Assembly (NCBI GenBank): GCA_002385485.1
Contig: DGDP01000082.1
Location: 1 to 7,110 of the forward strand
DNA from: Acetomicrobium sp. UBA3949
GTDB taxonomy: Bacteria; Synergistota; Synergistia; Synergistales; Acetomicrobiaceae
DNA: 7,110 nucleotides
Direction: 5' to 3'
Every line of letters starts with the position of its first letter. Positions within the stretch are counted from its first letter, which is position 1. Shown piece after piece: positions 6,199-7,110 of the stretch. The notes beneath the pieces were generated by a model. The model was not told where the DNA came from, did no database searches, and saw only the letters and a list, made by a program, of their open reading frames with translations. A program made the translations under genes and the position numbers.

Positions 6199-7110
6199 AT
6201 GCAGATCAGAAAGCCGACTAACGTTGACATGGGAAGCGATTCTGTCTCCCGTGTGTTGACGCGACTTGCCATTCCTTCGATGATTACCATGTTTGCCCAC
6301 ACGGTTTTTCATATAGTCGATACCATGTTCATCGCCTGGCTTGGGACGGTGCCGCTGGCGGGCATGTCTTTGATGATGCCGGTGATATTTGTAGTCTATG
6401 CCCTCATGAGCGGCTCTACTATAGGGGCTACCACCCTTATAAGCAAAAATTTAGGCATGGGAAGACTTTATCGAAGTCGCTATCTGGCGAACGCTGCCCT
6501 ATCTTTAGTATTTTTGATATCTCTTTTTCCATGCCTGCTTTTAATTCCTACTATAAAGGAGCATTTCTTCTCCTTTCTGGGGGCAAGCCCGGAGGCTCTT
6601 GTGCATATAAACAGATATCTTTTCTGGCAGGTTTGGTCCTTTCCCGTTGCCTCCTGGTCCCTTTTGCTAGATGCCGTTTACAGGAGCCAGGGAAACGCCA
6701 CCATGCCGATGTACGCGTTATTGATAGGAAATGCCGTAAATATGGCTTTGGATCCTCTGCTGATCTTTACCTTTGACATGGGCATCGGAGGAGCTGCTCT
6801 GGCGACCCTTGTGGGCAGAACTTTGACCTTCGCTTACTCTTTTTTGAAGTTGAGACACTACAGTGATATATTTCCTAAGTTTATCTTGACAAGAAATACG
6901 ATCCCAACGTGGCGAAGTATCATAGTCATCGGTTTGCCTCTTTCTCTTTCTCAGATCAGCTTTTCCGTCGGCGCCGCGCTGTTAAACAGGGTATTTGCGC
7001 AGTATGGGGAAGCTGCCATTAGCGGTTGGGCTTTGGGCAACCGCATAGAGGATATCGCGTTCTTGCTGGTGTTTGGGTTGAATGCTGCCCTTGTCCCCTT
7101 CGTCGCCTAT
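6199..7110 (+). CDS. MATE-family multidrug/cation antiporter, N-terminal part
   Basis: The first 304 codons of a MATE (NorM/DinF/MepA superfamily) efflux protein, which exports organic cations or other drugs in exchange for Na+ or H+; full members are about 450 residues, so roughly the last third lies beyond the window. The frame is open from ATG 6199 to the final base. Repeated hydrophobic helices are visible, starting with VLTRLAIPSMITMFAHTVFH (residues 19-38) and VDTMFIAWLGTVPLAGMSL, followed by the family-typical GSTIGATTLISKNLGMGR. Later comes NAVNMALDPLLIFTFDMGIG followed by GAALATLVGR, a hallmark of the sixth helix region, and then VIGLPLSLSQ opening the second half. The ribosome binding site AGGGAG (6186-6191) lies within the end of the xre gene with 7 nt spacing, so translation is likely coupled. 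Substrate and coupling ion cannot be told. Confidence 0.93.
   Translation, partial: MQIRKPTNVDMGSDSVSRVLTRLAIPSMITMFAHTVFHIVDTMFIAWLGTVPLAGMSLMMPVIFVVYALMSGSTIGATTLISKNLGMGRLYRSRYLANAALSLVFLISLFPCLLLIPTIKEHFFSFLGASPEALVHINRYLFWQVWSFPVASWSLLLDAVYRSQGNATMPMYALLIGNAVNMALDPLLIFTFDMGIGGAALATLVGRTLTFAYSFLKLRHYSDIFPKFILTRNTIPTWRSIIVIGLPLSLSQISFSVGAALLNRVFAQYGEAAISGWALGNRIEDIAFLLVFGLNAALVPFVAY

Noticed and set aside
5944..6312. Open frame of 122 codons on the minus strand across the xre/MATE junction
   Set aside because: It is antisense to two recognisable genes and its Ser-rich translation resembles no known family.

Overview
The window holds eight protein-coding genes, two of them cut by the window edges, at moderate GC. 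Starts include ATG, GTG and TTG, and ribosome binding sites are strong and purine-rich. The gene set is a formate/nitrite-family channel, a secreted C69 dipeptidase, Hsp20, a lytic transglycosylase, a DtxR-type metalloregulator and a MATE pump. This fits an anaerobic, peptide-using bacterium. My best guess is Synergistota (Acetomicrobium/Thermovirga-like), but this rests on overall impression and is not proven by the sequence.

Left part (1-2650): the 3' end of an FNT channel gene runs rightward and meets, tail to tail, a leftward gene for an exported C69 (Ntn-type) dipeptidase. A symmetrical terminator at 272-315 sits between them. Upstream of the dipeptidase is a small heat-shock protein gene with its own promoter and strong terminator. 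The terminator abuts the dipeptidase ribosome binding site, so dipeptidase expression probably depends on read-through or on a promoter buried upstream of the hairpin. About 240 bp of non-coding DNA follows.

Middle part (2650-5262): a leftward two-gene operon encodes an exported Slt-type soluble lytic transglycosylase with a helical-repeat N-terminus and then a YbaK/ProX-type aminoacyl-tRNA deacylase, 6 bp apart. The control region upstream of slt carries a perfect 16-bp inverted repeat that lies across its likely promoter.

Right part (5263-7110): a leftward DtxR/MntR-family regulator gene with altered metal ligands and a four-cysteine tail is divergent from a rightward xre-type repressor gene. 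The latter is coupled (2-nt gap) to a MATE-family efflux gene that runs off the window. The two regulators share about 100 bp with probably overlapping promoters. The simplest reading is that the XRE protein controls its own operon with the pump, and that the DtxR-like protein controls itself or nearby genes.

I see no RNA genes, insertion sequences or CRISPR arrays. The most notable items are the cysteine-tailed DtxR-like regulator, the perfect inverted repeat at the slt promoter, the hairpin at the dipeptidase leader, and the compact divergent regulator/efflux module. No wholly new system is evident.
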